DNA of 64,000 nucleotides from Flavobacteriaceae bacterium. GTDB taxonomy: Bacteria > Bacteroidota > Bacteroidia > Flavobacteriales > Flavobacteriaceae. This document shows positions 61,963 through 64,000 of this stretch, piece by piece; the stretch's first letter is position 1, and the number at the start of each line of letters is the position of its first letter. The position numbers and the translations under genes were made by a program. The stretch lies in contig JABABD010000016.1 of NCBI GenBank assembly GCA_014238425.1, positions 124,001 through 188,000 on the forward strand. The letters run 5' to 3'. The notes beneath the pieces were generated by a model. That model was not told the DNA's origin. It ran no database searches and saw only the letters and a list, made by a program, of their open reading frames with translations.

Positions 61963-63654
61963 ATGAGTGATGATAAAAAAGTAATCTTCTCGATGTCGGG
62001 AGTTACTAAAACGTTTCAAGGTGCTAACACACCAGTTCTTAAAAATATATATTTAAGCTTTTTCTACGGAGCAAAAATCGGAATATTAGGCCTCAATGGT
62101 TCTGGTAAATCTACCTTATTGAAGATTATAGCTGGAGTTGATAAAAATTATCAAGGAGATGTGGTGTTTTCTCAAGACTATTCGGTTGGATTGTTGGAGC
62201 AAGAACCAAAACTTGACGATGATAAAACAGTATTAGAAGTGGTTCGAGAAGGAGCCGCAGAAACGGTAGCTATCCTCGATGAGTATAATAAGATCAATGA
62301 CATGTTTGGTTTGGAAGAGATCTATTCTGATCCAGACAAGATGCAGAAACTTATGGATAAGCAAGCTGAGCTTCAAGATAAAATTGATGCGGCCAATGCT
62401 TGGGAGCTCGATACAAAATTAGAAATCGCCATGGATGCGCTTCGCACTCCTGATAGCGATAAGAAAATTGGCGTATTGTCAGGTGGAGAACGTCGCCGTG
62501 TAGCTTTATGTCGTTTATTGCTACAAGAACCTGATGTTTTACTGTTAGATGAACCTACTAACCACTTGGATGCAGAATCTGTACATTGGTTGGAGCATCA
62601 TTTAGCACAATATAAGGGAACTGTTATTGCTGTAACCCATGATAGATACTTTTTAGATAATGTGGCTGGCTGGATTTTAGAGTTGGATAGAGGAGAAGGA
62701 ATTCCTTGGAAAGGGAATTACTCGTCGTGGCTGGATCAGAAGTCTAAGCGTATGGCTCAGGAAAGTAAATCGGCATCTAAGCACCAGAAAACATTGGAGC
62801 GTGAGCTGGAATGGGTACGTCAAGGTGCTAAAGGCAGGCAAACAAAGCAGAAGGCGCGTTTAAAGAATTATGACAAGTTAATGAGTCAAGATCAAAAACA
62901 ACTTGATGAGAAACTAGAAATATATATCCCAAATGGTCCACGACTTGGAACTAATGTGATTCAAGCGTCGGGAGTTAGTAAGGGATACGATGACAAATTA
63001 CTTTATGAAGATTTGAATTTCGATTTGCCTCAAGCTGGAATTGTAGGTGTGATTGGCCCTAATGGTGCAGGAAAGACCACTATTTTTAGAATGATTATGG
63101 GTGAAGAAACTCCTGATAAAGGAGAATTTAAGGTTGGAGATACAGCGCAACTAGCTTATGTGGATCAGAAACATTCTAATATTGACCCTGAAAAATCTAT
63201 TTGGCAAAACTTTAGTGATGAGCAGGAATTGGTAATGATGGGAGGTAAGCAAGTAAATTCTAGAGCGTATTTAAGTCGTTTTAACTTTAGCGGAAGTGAG
63301 CAAAATAAGAAAGTTAAATTGCTTTCTGGAGGTGAAAGAAACCGTTTGCACTTAGCCATGACTCTTAAAGAAGAAGGTAATGTATTACTGTTGGACGAAC
63401 CTACTAATGATCTTGATGTCAATACATTACGAGCTTTAGAAGAGGGGCTGGAGAATTTTGCAGGTTGTGCCGTTGTGATAAGTCACGACCGATGGTTTTT
63501 AGACAGGATCTGTACACATATTTTAGCTTTTGAAGGTGACTCACAAGTCTATTTCTTTGAAGGTGGTTTCTCTGAATATGAAGAAAACAAGAAGAAACGT
63601 TTAGGCGGTGACTTAATGCCAAAACGAATTAAGTATAAGAAGCTTACTCGCTAA
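61963..63654 (+). CDS. ettA: Energy-dependent translational throttle protein EttA (ABC-F)
   Basis: A 563-residue soluble ABC-F ATPase that binds the ribosomal E site and gates the first steps of elongation according to ATP/ADP. It has two ABC domains: Walker A GLNGSGKST (43-51) and GPNGAGKTT, signatures LSGGERRRVALC and LSGGERNRLHLA, and Walker B VLLLDEPTNHLD and VLLLDEPTNDLD. The inter-domain linker contains KHQKTLERELEWVRQGAKG. EttA has no membrane part; this one is about the length of the Escherichia coli protein. It converges with small membrane-protein genes beyond its stop codon. Confidence 0.97.
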   Translation: MSDDKKVIFSMSGVTKTFQGANTPVLKNIYLSFFYGAKIGILGLNGSGKSTLLKIIAGVDKNYQGDVVFSQDYSVGLLEQEPKLDDDKTVLEVVREGAAETVAILDEYNKINDMFGLEEIYSDPDKMQKLMDKQAELQDKIDAANAWELDTKLEIAMDALRTPDSDKKIGVLSGGERRRVALCRLLLQEPDVLLLDEPTNHLDAESVHWLEHHLAQYKGTVIAVTHDRYFLDNVAGWILELDRGEGIPWKGNYSSWLDQKSKRMAQESKSASKHQKTLERELEWVRQGAKGRQTKQKARLKNYDKLMSQDQKQLDEKLEIYIPNGPRLGTNVIQASGVSKGYDDKLLYEDLNFDLPQAGIVGVIGPNGAGKTTIFRMIMGEETPDKGEFKVGDTAQLAYVDQKHSNIDPEKSIWQNFSDEQELVMMGGKQVNSRAYLSRFNFSGSEQNKKVKLLSGGERNRLHLAMTLKEEGNVLLLDEPTNDLDVNTLRALEEGLENFAGCAVVISHDRWFLDRICTHILAFEGDSQVYFFEGGFSEYEENKKKRLGGDLMPKRIKYKKLTR

Positions 63655-63672
63655 TACTAAGCAAGTTTATCA

Positions 63673-63837
63673 TTATTGTTGTCTGGTGTATTTCTTGATA
63701 TCTACTTCTGATGTGGTATTCATCCCTAATATAGTAGCATCAAATTTTTGTATCAATTTTTTGTTTGCTTGTTTTAAATAAATATACTGTATTAAAGCAA
63801 ATAAAAATGGAGATATAATTATTGATAAGATTACCAT
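63673..63837 (-). CDS. 54-residue membrane protein
   Basis: A short minus-strand ORF from ATG at 63837 to TAA at 63673-63675. The N-terminal half is one hydrophobic helix (about residues 2-20) followed by a basic stretch (KQANKKLIQK) and a polar tail. It begins 3 bp after the stop of the gene cut by the window edge, so both are probably co-transcribed. No family is recognised. Confidence 0.55.
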   Translation of the reverse strand: MVILSIIISPFLFALIQYIYLKQANKKLIQKFDATILGMNTTSEVDIKKYTRQQ

Positions 63838-63840
63838 CTG

Positions 63841-64000
63841 CTAAGAGTTTAAGCTTTTTAAACGCTTAATTTCATTTCTTAATTGATTGCTTCTAACTAA
63901 GCTAAAAACCAATAGGACCAAGATGGTAATAAGGGCAATTGATAAAATGGTAGTAAGTCTTGATAACTCAAGAGCTTCCTGTTGTTGTTTAAATTGCTCA
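63841..64000 (-). CDS. C-terminal end of a membrane protein, cut by window edge
   Basis: The last 52 residues of a minus-strand gene that begins beyond the window. The visible part has a Gln-rich helix (EQFKQQQEAL), one membrane helix (about 20 hydrophobic residues) and a basic amphipathic coil (NQLRNEIKRLKSLNS). Such tails, with a helix then a short coil, occur in the front parts of tetratricopeptide-type signalling proteins, but no family can be assigned from this piece. Confidence 0.6.
   Translation of the reverse strand, partial: EQFKQQQEALELSRLTTILSIALITILVLLVFSLVRSNQLRNEIKRLKSLNS

Noticed and set aside
1..64000. CRISPR arrays, tRNA or rRNA genes, transposases, prophage
   Set aside because: No regular repeat-spacer arrays, no cloverleaf or rRNA-like sequence, and no integrase, transposase or phage structural proteins were found by reading.

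Overview
The window reads as a chromosomal segment of a marine-type member of the Flavobacteriaceae (Bacteroidota). The DNA is AT-rich. Several genes have the Bacteroidota -7 promoter element TAnnTTTG upstream, and Shine-Dalgarno sequences are scarce. Two proteins end in type IX secretion (T9SS) sorting tails. Many lipoproteins and Bacteroidota-typical families (DUF2490, DUF2853, CAL67264, MenE of the short type) are present. I see no tRNA, rRNA, CRISPR array, transposase, phage gene or plasmid gene. Genes are tightly packed and mostly single-copy chromosomal housekeeping types.

Layout. 1-2.2 kb: a truncated membrane protein, a 41-residue membrane peptide, and a NarL/DegS-type histidine kinase with its LuxR-type regulator. 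2.2-5.8 kb (minus strand): aldehyde dehydrogenase, a lipoprotein, an RluA-type pseudouridine synthase and panB. 5.9-9.9 kb: an NTF2-like secreted protein, a decayed copy of the 3' end of sdaA, a 441-residue lipoprotein of unknown function, and intact sdaA (L-serine dehydratase). 10-15.8 kb: dnaK, a 1023-residue secreted protein I do not recognise, and a PepSY-like periplasmic protein. 16.1-21.7 kb: nitronate monooxygenase, then a probable sugar-catabolic run (tandem DUF1080 lipoprotein, Gfo/Idh/MocA oxidoreductase, agmatinase-family enzyme, EEP-family lipoprotein).

23.7-37.8 kb is a dispersed menaquinone locus: thioesterase (menI), menF, menD, menB, menA, menC and menE. Between them lie DUF2853, a CvfB-like S1 protein, a UPF0173 hydrolase, an SDR/sterol-desaturase pair, a DUF2490 protein and a CPBP protease. 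Together these genes would take chorismate to demethylmenaquinone. A recognisable MenH and the final methyltransferase are not in the window. 37.9-46 kb holds cell-envelope genes: a degenerate VWA protein, a small Lys-rich secreted protein, an M24 peptidase, an unusual VWA/TonB-plug/TPR protein, and a polytopic patatin-like protein. 46-53.9 kb: an acyl-CoA carboxylase beta subunit, a T9SS-exported peptidylarginine-deiminase-like enzyme, a DoxX / FMN-reductase / MarR / pirin operon, and a T9SS cargo protein. 53.9-61.6 kb: a beta-lactamase-fold hydrolase fused to two cupins, an ABC transporter whose permease is fused to an M1 peptidase, a small secreted ORF, and a divergent membrane-bound LytTR regulator. 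The end holds a CAL67264 membrane protein, ettA, and two small membrane-protein genes on the minus strand, the last cut by the window edge.

The most unusual items are: the VWA + carboxypeptidase-regulatory + TonB-plug (no barrel) + TPR protein at 40.5 kb; the kinase-less LytS-like/LytTR regulator beside the ABC-M1 operon; the unrecognised 1023-residue secreted protein; the decayed sdaA 3' copy; and a family of REP-like palindromes, one of which lies in frame inside menE.
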